Source: Apoderus coryli
Taxonomy: Eukaryota > Arthropoda > Insecta > Coleoptera > Attelabidae
DNA: 64,000 nt
Assembly: GCA_911728435.2 (NCBI GenBank)
Contig: OU452201.1
Span: 1,178,001-1,242,000, forward strand
Reading direction: 5' to 3'
Each line of letters starts with the position of its first letter. Position 1 is the first letter of the stretch. The position numbers were made by a program, and so were the translations under genes. The notes beneath the pieces are model-generated. The model saw nothing but the letters and a program-made list of their open reading frames with translations. It was not told the DNA's origin and did not search any database. Below are positions 26,107-39,200 of the stretch, in pieces.

Positions 26107-28358
26107 AGATATTCTCTTAAAAACATATTGTTTTTCTCACCTCATTCATAAAAAACGGAAACCCATTCGCTTGGTTTATTATTAGGCAGTAAACCAATGA
26201 AACTATCAGTTTTCCCCAATTTTAGCATTGTTAATTGTTCCTTATTAATAATAGACTAGATGAATTCTAGTCGTCACATCCAGGACTTTGCCCAACCGAT
26301 TCTTAAAACTGTTTGTTGAGACAGACACTGTCTTTCTCAATCTAGTACATCGGTCTGAATTTCTTTAGACGTTCCTTTAAAAATTGAATCTGCTATAATA
26401 ATAATAATTCTTTATTTGCGTTTTAACCGTAGGTATCTGCATCGTCATACATATACTAAAACTACTATAAATAATATAACAAACACAAAATAAAATAAAA
26501 AACATTACCATAAGTAAACAAACAGAACGATATCAACACAATACAAATCCTACAGAAACAAAACTTTTAGTCTATATACATTTGAAATTAAGAAAGTCAG
26601 CGTAAGTGTACGGAATTATTTCAAGAAGATGCAGTTTTACCCCTTGCTTAAACCTTACATTGTCTTTCAAGTTTGGGAGGGAAGGTGGCAAGTGGTTGTA
26701 AAATCTGATTCCCATGATCAAACACTGTTTATCAGTCAGGACCAGTCTGTGCTGAGGTAAGCATATCTTTTTTTCTTGTGTTATGTTCATGCATATCACC
26801 GTGTCTATTTAAACCCTCTGACATATAAAATACATTGCCAAATATATAGGTAACGCAGGAACAGTGAAAATATTTAGTTTTTTAAACAACGGCTTGCATG
26901 AATCCTTGTAATTCGGTTTTGCTACTATGAACTGTGTCATTAAATCCTAAGTATTTTTAATGATCGTTTCACCTACAATAGGCAATAAGTTGGTACAAAC
27001 ACTAAAACCTTTAAACCATCCCAGAGCCACGCTCATGCTATGTAGTCAAGAGCGATTCCGATAACAACAAAAACACGTAATAATAGATATTTATCAGAAA
27101 AACGAATAGAGATATATGAAAGTAAAATAGCTTTGCGTTTTGTTCAAAGTAGGTACCTAATAAATACAAGTAGTAGTGGCATAACAACATAGAAATATTT
27201 CAAAGGTAGGCAAGGCACAGAGGTACTACCAGTACCTACATTCCATTAAATATCGTTCGGTTAATGTTAAGAAAAACAGTACCACCTCCACTTTACTTTG
27301 TTACTACTACTACTAGAGGTATTACTAAACCAAACAATCTAGCAACAATCTGTTAAGAACTATTATATTTATTACTAAACAATGTTGAGTTTCTCAGTGT
27401 CTAGAGTATTGTTCATGATATAAAATCTGTTTATTATTATAGTTATTATATAAACAATAATAATTATATACCTAGTGACTATAAACATAATACTATGTGC
27501 ATTATCTAACTATAGAGTGTTAGATTTTTCATTTGAATTCTAATGTTTATAATAATACGAATTCTAACTTGTTAACCTTCAAAAAGTATTCCTTAATAGG
27601 TATATTCAAGTTAATTTTCAATGTGATATTAAGTTTTATCGTTAAATAAGTCATATTTGTTGTTATTATCTTTGGATTTTGTGTTTTGGACCTTTAGTTT
27701 TGAGTGAATCATCTGGTTTGGGTTACCTATTAAGCTTTGAACAAATGGTAAGTGATAAAGTCTAGTAACTAACGATAATTATTGTGGTTATAGTAGTATC
27801 ACTGGGTCTGGTTACAACATAATGGATTATTTCTTCAATTCTAGTTTAAATAAAAAAACTTCCTGGTTGCTGTTTGAAAATATCGGTGTAGATATTTCTA
27901 CTTTCAAATAACCTAGTAGATACAGAGTGTCCGCAAATTAGGTCAATAATTTTAAAAATAGATGAATCATTCGCAAACAGTGTAAGATAAAAATTTACCT
28001 AATTGTTATCCATATTGTTCCGTAGTCAAATATACCTATACCTAATAATTTTTCAGCAATTTTATGAGGTCAGGAGACTCCTATGAAATCGGTTTCCATA
28101 TCATGTGGGAAATCATTTGAAAGCTCTCTTTTTAAGGATCTCACAAACATACTTTAAGTTAGTATCATACCGGAAAACTTGGACTGTTTTAGTGCTTATA
28201 AAATGCAAATAAAAATATTGCAATTAACTAAATGAGATTTAATAGTTCGATATGCTAATTAGCATTCACCGCATATTGAGAATTGTCTTTGGTACTCAAT
28301 GCAATAGTTTTGACTTCGATTCCCCTTTTCAGCTCTACCGATTAAGAAAACAAAATAC
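26107..28358. other. Gene-free intergenic stretch
   Basis: No gene recognised. A LINE remnant on the minus strand spans about 26395-26830. Otherwise AT-rich sequence with scattered TAGGTACCTA-like words and no coding signal on either strand. Confidence 0.5.
26395..26830 (-). mobile_element. LINE C-terminal remnant
   Basis: The minus strand reads LIMGIRFYNHLPPSLPNLKD and on to VKLHLLEIIPYTYADFLNF, the pattern typical of the last residues of many insect LINE reverse transcriptases (LYNKLP...F...LK..LL....Y...EFL). An (AAT)n tail at 26397-26410 on the plus strand marks the 3' end. The ORF is about 75 codons, with no catalytic core. Confidence 0.55.
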
Positions 28359-28373
28359 AGAATGTTCCATTTT

Positions 28374-28875
28374 TTTTTTTTTTTTTGATTAGGCCAAGGC
28401 AGAGAAATGATCATGACACCTAGGGAGTTCCTTACCACTTCCCTAGGTAGTGTGGGACTTGAACCCAAACTAAAACTCTGCCTTATCTTTGTAGTATGGC
28501 TCGGGAACCCTCCCTTTTCCATGTCCTCGCTTGATTGTCCTCTGTTGCTGTTGTCTTCTGATGTTGATTGCTGTTGTCCTCTGTTGGTGGTGCCTAGAAA
28601 ACACTTTGAAACATACCTTTAGATGATTATACCTGACCTGAAAGAAACAATATTAATTGGTGTCCTAATCCTGTGGATTCCTTCATCAGAGTTGACTCCT
28701 CGGTCTCCGGTCCCGCCTTCTTCTCGCGAATCAGTGGGTTTGCATGGGTCTCTGCCATTGCAAAGACCTTCTGGGCTCTCAACCTCATGACGTCCCTGAG
28801 GGCGTCGAGTTTGAGGTCCCTTTGGATCTGTGCGTTTGACACAAACCAGGGTGCACCCACTGCCATCCTTCTTGC
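28374..28875 (-). mobile_element. 5'-truncated Jockey-like LINE with exact 15-base target-site duplication
   Basis: This copy carries only the C-terminal coding scrap (KMAVGAPWFVSN-like, then DLKLDALRDVMRLRAQKVFA) and the 3' UTR with AGAGGACAA repeats, ending in an A-tract (T-tract at 28371-28386 on the plus strand). CAGAATGTTCCATTT occurs on both sides, at 28359-28373 and 28876-28890, so the insertion is precisely bounded. It is the same family as 563-1655. It seems a fairly recent insertion because the duplication is still perfect. Confidence 0.92.
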
Positions 28876-28890
28876 CAGAATGTTCCATTT

Positions 28891-30509
28891 AAAATAACTA
28901 ATCATATTTATGTCAAAATTTTGACATACGTCATTTCTGGCTTGATTAAAATATACGTGATCACTCTGTACAATAAAAGGGAGCTGCATTTTTGACTGAA
29001 CTGAATTCATAAACAGAATAGCTCTCTTTTATACCACATTGACCTCACTTATAAGTAAAGGTTAATAAATTTATCTCAATTATAGTTACCTAGAAGTATA
29101 AAACAGTATTTATTAAATTTTATTGCTCCATTGTCATGTGCTAATAATAAAATGAAAAGATACTAAGCGTTGCTTAAAACACAAAAATAAATCTTAACCA
29201 GAGCGAATTTTTTAATGGAAAACAGGATTTGGTTAGAAGGACACAACTTATCACACATTAGTCCGGTAAAATAAAACATAGTTTATTTAGTGTCTACAAT
29301 GAAAACAAGTTTTGAGGCAAATCTCCATCATCAGCCTTCTATACTAACGTGAAAATCAAGCTAATGGCAAAGCTCTTAATAGACAGTTTGTTAGGAGCAT
29401 TCCGAGCAGATGAGGGTGTTACATATGCAATAATCTAGGCCTACTTCCGGCACAACAGACATTTTTCAGCCTCTATCGATTTTAGTATAATGTCCATTGA
29501 TTATTTTCAGGGAAATCCCAAAATCGACTTTCTCGAGTTGTTTTGCATTGTTTACGTTTCTTTGTTGGGGTCTATTTTTGTCGGTTTGATCCCGTATACT
29601 TAGTAGAACATTAACGGTACTTAAAAATTACATGATCAGTACACCTTATCCAACACTATGGTGTTAAACTAAAGAAAAATGCTTTGTTTGAATGTGCAAC
29701 CATTAAAATTATGTTAAAAACATGATTACTTACTTCTAAAGGTATAAAGGTCATCAGAATAAAATCTATCATCTATCAGAATAAAATAATCATTTCTTAA
29801 TATTTTCGTACATAAAGAAAAAAAAATTATCTACACGCAAATATAATAATAAAAATAATTATTTATTACCTTAGTTGCTTAAAACCGCAGTTTGTTTTAA
29901 ATAATGCTTGAGTGCCTCCGATATTTGGATTGCTTTATCTTGAGGTTCGTGGATTTTTATTAAACAAGGTTGAGTAAATTTTCTTACAGTAAAAACTAAA
30001 ACCATGATATACTTTTTATTTATGTCAATAATAATTGTTAAGAAATTTTAAATACACAAGGATTTTATAAATGTTTTACTATACCTACTAATAGGTCATT
30101 CAGAAAGGCCATAGATGGCGTTACTACATTTTTTTTCGTATGATTTTTATTTAGTACTAACCTGAAGGAACGTTTGTTCTCTTTAATGTTTTAAAATTCT
30201 ATACTGTAGCCAAGGTATTGTCCAGGACATACTGTACCTATATATTTATCGTAACCCGATACTGGGGCGTCATTTTATTAACACAATACATTTCTGTAGA
30301 GAAACAAATACTTAATTGATATTCACAGAGTATAATGTAATATACGTTTCGAAGAATGCATAAAATTATTTTAATTGTACACAAATCCTTCAATGATCAA
30401 TGATTTCCTAAAAAAGACAGTGTAAAGATATGATTTTTCTTTTTCAGTTGTACGATTAACAATTTGTTCAACGACAAAAAGAGTGTTTCGAAACGAAAAT
30501 GTTACAATT
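28891..30509. other. Intergenic stretch upstream of the phosphatase gene
   Basis: No gene recognised. A repeat-like piece at 29290-29345 reads, on the minus strand, AGGCTGATGATGGAGATTTG and CCTCAAAAC, resembling a degraded hammerhead core. The rest is AT-rich; the phosphatase promoter and 5' UTR must lie near the right end. Confidence 0.45.
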
Positions 30510-33500
30510 ATGGACTATACGCTTCAATTATTTTTAGGTATGTGTTGAAATCATTTCCATTTTTATATAAGTATTGTTCGTTTTTTGTTTTGCTTTTGTT
30601 CAACGGTTTCTCTTTCATTTTGAACTGATTTAACTAGTTTAATGTATGACAGCCACTTGTGTAACTCCAAATAATTCCAATAGACTTTTAATACTTGTAG
30701 ATTGTAGTAGGTAGGTCGGTTCAAAATGCTCTGGGGATCAATTATCTTGCTTCATCCGATGTTATAGTCCCCATTCAAAGTATTTCAGCCTTTTCCAGAA
30801 CATACAGACATACAGTTGCGAGTTTTATTCAACAAGTCATTATGCTGTGTGATTCTTCAAACTTTAGCCAATGACCTGTATTTTATTTTATATTTTGCAG
30901 GGCTACTCCTAACATCTATATCCATAACAAGATGCGACGAAAAAAACGAAAATACAACCACACAACAAATAATAAATTTTAATACAACAACACATAACCA
31001 AATACCAACAACGGAAACAATATTAAATAACAGGGATATCAATAAAATCATCAAGGATCAGGATAAGGAACAGAAAACAGATCACCTTAAACCCATTTTA
31101 TCAAAAACTAATAGTTTAGCAGAAAGTAATGAAAGTTTTACTGAAAAATATATTAATAGTTCGGAGTCAAAAGAATCAACAACTCCATTTTTTAGTCGAA
31201 CTAATGAATCACACACGTTACAACATTCTGCGATAAAAGATAATGAAAATAGTACGAAAGAAGCACCTAAAACTCAACTTATTATTAATACAAATAAAAA
31301 AAATAATTCCCGAGCACTTGATCTTGCATCAATGGTATCTACGGAAGACTTCTATAACAAAAACAACGTTTTAACCACTGAACCACCATCATCAGAGATT
31401 ACATCTGTAAAATATGACTACTCAAATAAATTCGATTTAACAACACCTATTAGTAAACACTTCGATAAGAACTTTAAGGAGACAGTCGATAGTGTTGCAC
31501 AAAACTTGGATATATATCCCCCTAGTGGTGAAGAGGAAGATTTTAGCATTGAAGAAAATGATGATATTTTTAATCATACAAAGATTGAGTATGTCAGTAC
31601 GAAAAATATTGAAAATAATGTGAAAATTGATAAAAACTCGATACATAAAGACACTATGATCGAACATACGCGGCATATCGATTTTGATGATGCGTATAAT
31701 GATACAAATATTTTTGAAGATACATTGCATAATGAAGATGAGAAGAAATCGACGGATAACCATAATGAATCACTAATCACACATGTAGAAACAGTTACTA
31801 TTAAATCGACATTAAACAAACCAATACATAATAAAAATGATAACATTTTAAGTAACAATATAGAAAATGAAACTATTAAATCAATAATAAGGCCAATGGT
31901 AACGAATATTAACAAAAATAACCGTTCGGAACATGATAACGTAATCACTGAAACTGCTATTTCAGCTACTGACAGATCTCCAGATGAAGAGACTACTGAT
32001 ATTGAAAATACCACAACAGAATCATCTAATACAATATCGACAACTGTTTTAGCAAACGTTGATAATAATAACATAAAAACTACAACAGTAATAAGTGATT
32101 TGACTTCTACCACTACCTCAGAAGCAAGTTCAACTACTTTAACGTATAGTAATAATGAAAGTACAACCACAGAACTTCCAACCACTACCAGCAGCAGTGA
32201 ATGGACTGATGCCAGTACAGTTACTGAGGAAACAACGACAAGTAGCGATTTTTCAACCAAATATTCTATAGTGATTGAGACAGTTCATAATAAATCTGTT
32301 AAAAGCGTGAATGAGTATTTAGTAACTGAACAATATGATTTTACAACCTCAACTACTGACTTCGAATATGATTCTACAACTACAGCGATTACGACTGATG
32401 AATTGCCCTCAACAACTGTTTTGAGTAATTCTAGTGATACTGAGGTAGTTACCACTGACAATATTGTTACTACAACTGATATTAATAGTATAACTGATGA
32501 TTCGCAGAAAAATTGTATTATTAAAGATGAGTTAGAAACCTCTACTGACACCAACAAAGATGATGCTACCACAGAATTTGCGTTTGTCCATCTGCAAAAT
32601 GTTGAAAACCATACCACTGCGATTCCGGAAACGCTAGGACCAAATTTCAGTTATACTACAATGACCATTCCCATGAAAGTCAATTCTGAAACAAATACAG
32701 TGCAAGCACCAACGAATTATAATACAATTACCTCAACTGATACCGCTAGTAGTACTCCATCTTCTATAGCTCTACCAGATGCAACAACAACATCAGAACC
32801 ATTAATTATACGGAACAGTGATGATATAGTAACAACTGATAATGAAGTACTGCCTACTGAAGATGGGTTGTCTAAAAAGAGCGACACTAGTCCTGGAACA
32901 GTTGCTGCAATTGCTATCTCATGTGTAGCAGCAGTGTGTCTAGTACTTCTTGCAGGATTGCTGGTAATTAGATTTATATAATTTGAAACAGTTACTATAA
33001 TAACAAGTAATTGTGATTATTTTCAGTATGTGATGAGAAAGAGACAAAAACGATTTAAATATGGACCAAGATGTACTCCAGTTAGTTTAGATGAATATAG
33101 TATTGAAAACTTGTCAGTTTATAATAGCGTGAGCCGGAGAAAAGGTCAAAGAATGTCAAAGAGATCATATGGGAACCCTGCATTTGATGATCCGGTAATT
33201 AAATTAAAACCCCTTCTTCTAAAATGTTTTAGATCTGAAAATTACATTTTCCTTAGCCATCATGTTCTCTCCGCTCTGTATTGGACTTTCTAATCAAACG
33301 AAAGTTACCAATCTTTAACTTTACGTGCCTTTCTAAGTAACTCTGTCTGTCAAGGCGTTGTGTTAAAGAATATCCATAATTTATTTTCAGTCCAGTGCCT
33401 CACATCCATTAAACTTTCCTGCTCTAGCAAAGTTTTCAACAAATATCGAAGACATGAAAGCAGAATTTCAGGAAATACCCCAAATAACCGCTAGGACTAG

Positions 33501-35338
33501 TGAGTTACCGGATGGTTGCGACACGAAGAATCGATACGCCAATGTAATTCCATTGCCGGAGACCAGGGTCTATTTAAAGGCCATCGAGGGCTATCCAAAC
33601 AGTGATTATATTAATGCAAATTATGTTACCGTAAGTTAAAGGTCTGTTGTAAATTCTTTCAGATTTGCTTTACATGTATATTTCTTTCTAGGGTCCCAAA
33701 AACACAAAAAGCTACTATATTGCCACTCAAGCCCCTATGGAGAACACAGTTGAAGATTTTTGGAGAATGATTTGGGAGCAAAATTGTAAAATCATTTTAA
33801 TGCTAACACAACATTTTGAAAATGGTTTGGTAAGTAGCATATTAATATAACCGTAGCTGTCGGTACTTACTAATCGATATCATCTGTATAAAATGTGTTT
33901 AATGTTCTAATTATTTCGCTTGTACAATATATAGTAATAAAAACTTTGATGGACTCATTAGACGATTTTGTAATTCTCGCATTCTGCAGTTCTGCATCTG
34001 GATACATTCATAATTCATGTCTTGTGTTTATTTTTCTGAGTGTCTTGTTTCTAACTGGCAACAGGAGACAGGAAATCGGCGTATGTCAAATGTCAACAAT
34101 GTCACTTATAAATTAACGAAAACATTAAGCGGGAAATTTGAATTTAAACAGTGGCGTAACAAAATGATTTATTTTAGGAAAAATGTGTGGACTATTTGCC
34201 TCCATCAGAAGTGTTGGATTGTAACAGATTATTTGGAGATTACCAGATTACTTTAAAAAGGCGTGAAGTCAAGGATAAATACATAATATCCAGTTTACAA
34301 TTGAAGGTAAATCCGTACCCTCGGCCTTACGTAATCCTTACATACAACTAAGTAAACATAAATTTATTTATTTTATTAAAGGATATGGTATCAAACAGTT
34401 GGCGAGAGGTGACGCATTTTTGGTATTTGGGTTGGCCAGAAAAGGGCGTCCCGACAGAAGGAAATTCTCTAATTGCTTTTCTTATTGAAGCTCGAAGTTA
34501 TATGAAGTCGGCAACATTAGACAATAGACTCAAAGTAAGTTATAGTGTAGAATAACATAATATTCTCTATATTTTATTATTATAGGATTCAGTTAATGGT
34601 ATACATGTGATTCACAATGGTAGTAACATCCAAAATGATGTGAGTCCAGTGGTAGTGCATTGCAGTCCAGGCACAGGTCGCACTGGTAAAAATTGTTCAT
34701 ACATGTTGTGTATTTGAGTTGAAATATTTATATATAATTTCAGGAGTTGTAATTGCTTGTGATATAGCTATAAGAGATTTTGAACAGACTCGTCTAGTTG
34801 ATATTCCCAAGATAGTGTACAGAATACGGCGAGATCGTGCGAGTGCCGTACAAACAAATGAACAGTATCAGTTTATTTATAAAGTAAGTTTTATTATTTA
34901 CCATGATTTGGTTTGAAAATCTTTTACGCAACTCGTCTTTTTGTTTGACACTGACATTAGAGTCCTTCTTGTGTTTAAATAATACGAATTTGCACATAAC
35001 AAATATTTGGACTAAAGTAACAAAATTACGACACAAAACCCATTCACAACCTCATGTGTTTATTCAACACGTCAAATCTCTATTGGTATCATTAAAACAT
35101 ATGTTTGCTGGGCGGGATTCATTTTGACGCTAGAGGATCACAATAGTAGGTCGCGTTTGTTTTACATTTTTATGGCATCCACATAATGACAGTCCTGTAT
35201 GTAACGTGTTCGAACAAACGTCGTGGTCTGTAATGTTGGTATCATTTCTGTAGTTCATAATTTAAACTTTGTATTTTTTGTTATTAGGTTGTAAGTTTGT
35301 ATGCAATGAAGTTAACTGGAGAAGTTCTGGATACATAG
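30510..35338 (+). CDS. Receptor-type protein tyrosine phosphatase, single catalytic domain, mucin-like ectodomain
   Basis: Predicted single-pass membrane phosphatase of 1069 residues. Exons: 30510-30537, 30901-32963, 33027-33194, 33391-33630, 33692-33829, 34178-34306, 34382-34534, 34586-34685, 34744-34883, 35288-35338; all join in phase. The short first exon (MDYTLQLFLG) fuses to LLLTSISITRC as a signal peptide. Residues about 25-670 are a Ser/Thr/Asn-rich low-complexity stretch with many N-glycosylation sites and no known fold. A membrane segment (VAAIAISCVAAVCLVLLAGL) ends near residue 697. The PTP domain follows, with KNRYANV, SDYINANYV, YIATQAPMENTVEDFWRM, the P-loop HCSPGTGRTG (Cys999, Arg1005) and QTNEQYQFIYK. 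The WPD loop reads WPE (Glu942). It is possibly related to the Drosophila CG42327 type; orthology not tested. A poly(A) signal is at 35456. Confidence 0.88.
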
Positions 35339-35461
35339 TAATAGTTTTATTTAAATTTTAGCTATATTTATTTTGTACAAACAAATTATAAAATGTTGTA
35401 ATTATTGTATTTTGTATAATAGACATTGTACCTATGTTATAATAATTATTATTTAAATAAA

Positions 35462-36211
35462 AAGAGCATTTATTTTTTTGTGTATATAGTATCTAAATAA
35501 TTTATAACCTGTTTATTGTAGTCACTATAACTAGTCCAGCTCTGTGCAAAAACACAACTATTCCAGAACATATTTATCAGTCTCAAATAAATTGAGGCTC
35601 GCTCGGTAAAATAGTTTTACTCAAGCTTTCACCACAGCTAATATACACAATTAGCTGTGCTATCACTTCGTTAACATATGGCTTACCGCAAAAAACGTTC
35701 AATAAATAATTAATGTACTAAAGAATGATGAATATCGCATATTTCCAATATTAAATTGTTACATGAAACAACACTAGTTATCTTTAATATTTCTGTCCAG
35801 TAAATAATTGCAACAATTATTGCTATCAGCTGTTTTTACAAAGATTAACCTAGAATTATGAACGGTGCTAGTATCGTAAAATAAATTTGACCATACCCTG
35901 TAAGGCTAAGCTAGAAGATGGCGGCTCTCGTGATTAGAGAATTTGCGCATGTTGACGTTCATACTCCCCACTCTTGATATCTCTGCTCCAACTTCAATTC
36001 AAAATTCAAACCGGCGAACAAGTTAAATGTTTAGGGACTGTGGATTATTATAATAATACGTTCGTTCCAACATAGAAGAACAAATCCTTTACTTACGGTT
36101 GTGTAACGTATCTTTTGCCTCTGCATTATCTATTTACTTTTTATAACATAACCTCTAAAAATAAACATTGTAAATATTAAATTATACTCCAACTTCCAAT
36201 TCAAAACAAAA
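35462..36211. other. Phosphatase-INTS7 intergenic region
   Basis: About 750 bases with no coding signal. It should hold the INTS7 promoter and 5' UTR. No repeat was recognised. Confidence 0.5.
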
Positions 36212-39200
36212 ATGTTAGGTATTCGTGCGACAACGTTTAATGAAAATCTAGGTGAACCTGAACAAGATGCTAATTCAGCCCTAACTGAGTTAGATAAAGG
36301 TAAGCACATAAATAGTCATAAAAGTACAAGTTAAACAGTATTAACAGAACGTACTTATTTTCAGTCTTACGGTCAGGAAAAGTGGGTGAACAATGTGAGG
36401 CTATCGTTCGATTTCCAAAGTTGTTTGAAAAATATCCATTTCCAATTTTAATTAACGCATCATTCTTAAAGTTAGCTGATGTCTTTCGTATGGGGTGAGT
36501 GAGTGTTCATTCAGCTTAAACACAACACAAACTTTGAAAATTCCAAGTAGTACCTACTTTTTTGTATTTCAGTAATAATTTCTTACGCTTGTGCGTTCAA
36601 AGAGTGTGTCAACAAAATGAGAAACATCTGGATAAAATTTCTAATGTTGATGAATTTGTGCGGAGAATTTATAGTGTCATCCATAGTAATGATCCTATAG
36701 CTCGTGCTGTTACTCTAAGAACTTTTGGAGCTGTTGCTGCAATTATGCCGGAGCGACAACAAATCCATCACAGTATCAGACGAAGTCTTGATTCACACGA
36801 TATGGTAGAGATTGAGGCCGCAATTTATGCATCCATTCGATTCGCTGCACAATCCAAGTAAGGAGAAAGTGTGATAATTTCACAATAATAGTTTCCTAGG
36901 GTCTCGTTTTTTTAAAATGTTTGAACTAGTCGGTTGTAATTGGCACAACCTTCTTAATTTGTTCTCAACAAATCATAATGTATAACCTCCCGATTCCTAC
37001 AGAGTATTTGCAGTGAGCATGTGCAACAAAGTTTCCGACATGATTCAGGGTCAATCAACCACGGCCAACATGAAATTACAACTGATTCCGATCCTGCAAT
37101 ATATGCATCATGATACACATACCGCAGCAATGGTCCGAAGTCTTTGTGTGGATTTGTTGCCAAGTTATCCTGCACAAGATTTTGTCCTAGTAATTTTGAA
37201 TACTCTAACCAAATTGGCTGCAGCCACGCTAGTGGACATACCCAAGCAGGTACGTGTTTTGAAACATTATCAACTATACAAAAAGAGTATTAGAAGTCAA
37301 TTTTCTCTTGAAATTTTCAGGTCAATTTACTTCTAAGTTACCTGAAAAACGATCCACGCTGGGACGTAAAATCAGACTGTCTTCATCAACTATACGAACT
37401 AGCTCGGCCAGGTGCTCACTTATGGCCAAACGGTTCTATAGACGAACTCATAGAATTCGTGCTGAATTCAAACAAAAATCGCATACTTCCTCCGGCTCTA
37501 GCCGTTATTCAGGTACTTGTTGAATCGCCAAATATGTGCCATGAGAATCGAAACGTCGGTTCGAAATTACGCGAGTTGTGTACGGCACATTGCCATGCAG
37601 CACGACCAGAAGTCGCAGTACAAGCCATTGAGATTCTGACACAAATTCTGTGCTATTGGTAAATATGGATATAATGTACTTGTCGATTTAATTATAGAGT
37701 GTATTTTTAGTTATAAAGAGAATTTGGAATCAGTGGGTATTGAGGATCATGTTGTATCAGCTTTAGAGACGTTGATCCTGCTAATGACATTTTCGGAAAA
37801 ACAGTTAAAGAATTTGAAAACCGCGCTCAAGTGTGTTGTGAGACTCTGTGAGGCAAAAATAGATTATTGCGACACTTTCGTAGACTTGTTAGGTACCAGA
37901 CTTAGAAATATCCATAGTAAGTTTTGTATATTATACATATATGAAAGATAAATTGCAACTACATAACTGGTGAAATTTTAATCGCAATTTTCTCTCCTTT
38001 TTTTCAGATGAATACTCCATTATAATTTGTGAAGCTCTAGGCGCAATCGGCAGTCTCAAATCAGAATCTCTCATACCTCTAACTGACATTTTATTAAATC
38101 TTTTAAATAATTTATCGGAAATTGAAAATCCAACTGAGAATCAAACACGAACTAAAATCGTGTTGTGCACGTTACTATTTCAAACATTTTGCGGATATAA
38201 ATGGTCAGACCACGCTCAGAAGACCATGCACAAGACTATTGGTATGAAATATTAAAGGGGTTTGTCTACAGGAAATACATCATTAAAGATTTTTTGTTAT
38301 ATATCTAGACACGAACAATCTATGGGCGAACTACTGTATTGGGCGATCAGCGATTCGTTATAGCCACTTTGAAATTGGTAGACATATTTTTGCACAATTG
38401 AGAGAATTGGTGAGTTCGGAACATTATCATTTTTGGATAGCGTGTCTACATGAAATGTGTTGTGCTGAGAATATTTTATATAGCGAAGATCCAGATACGT
38501 TAGTGAAGCGTTTAGATCAGGCTATAATCCATTATAATAAGGCTATAGCCGCACTTAAGGTTAGTACATTTTAATTTGTAAACACATACCGTAGCAGACA
38601 AGCTTTAATGACAGCCTCTCCTTCTCGGATGGCCCTACGAAATTCCCGCGAAATTTAAAATTTGCGTTCAATTTACTGCTTTACTTAATTTTTCATGGTT
38701 TTGAATCAGTGAATCGTTTATGTTCCACAGGCTGCAAGTACCCCATCACATAACCTGGCATTCCAAACCGAATACATGCGTATCCGAGTGGAATTCCTCC
38801 AATGTCTTGTCCAATTGATTTATACATGCAATATTTTATGCATAGTTCCTCCGCCTGCTATTGCTAGTAGCATAGTGCAAAATACTCGTGATGAATATCA
38901 GAGACACGGATACATAACGAACCAATTACGGAAATGTGCCAAAGAATTTAAAAATTGCGGTGATTTTCATTGGAAATTGTATCAAACAGCCTTTGATGCA
39001 GATCCATCTACGTTGGAGAACATGCAAATGTAAGCTGTTAACCTTTCATAACTAAATATCACTTAACTCTCTTACTTTTCTTCCAGTTTGCAGCAAATGT
39101 GTTGTATAATTGAGCAAGCTATAGAAACTGTATGTGTTAATGCAGTTAAAGTACGTGAAACAACATTAGATATGGGTGGGAAGATGAAACGATTGGAGAT

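Noticed and set aside
30816..30900. Start of the phosphatase at the ORF beginning MRVLFNKSLCC
   Set aside because: A pyrimidine tract and AG at 30899-30900 show this is intron. The short exon 30510-30537 gives a proper signal peptide in phase.
31437..32617. Minus-strand hydrophobic ORFs in the phosphatase exon
   Set aside because: Antisense images of the Thr/Ser/Asn-rich coding sequence.
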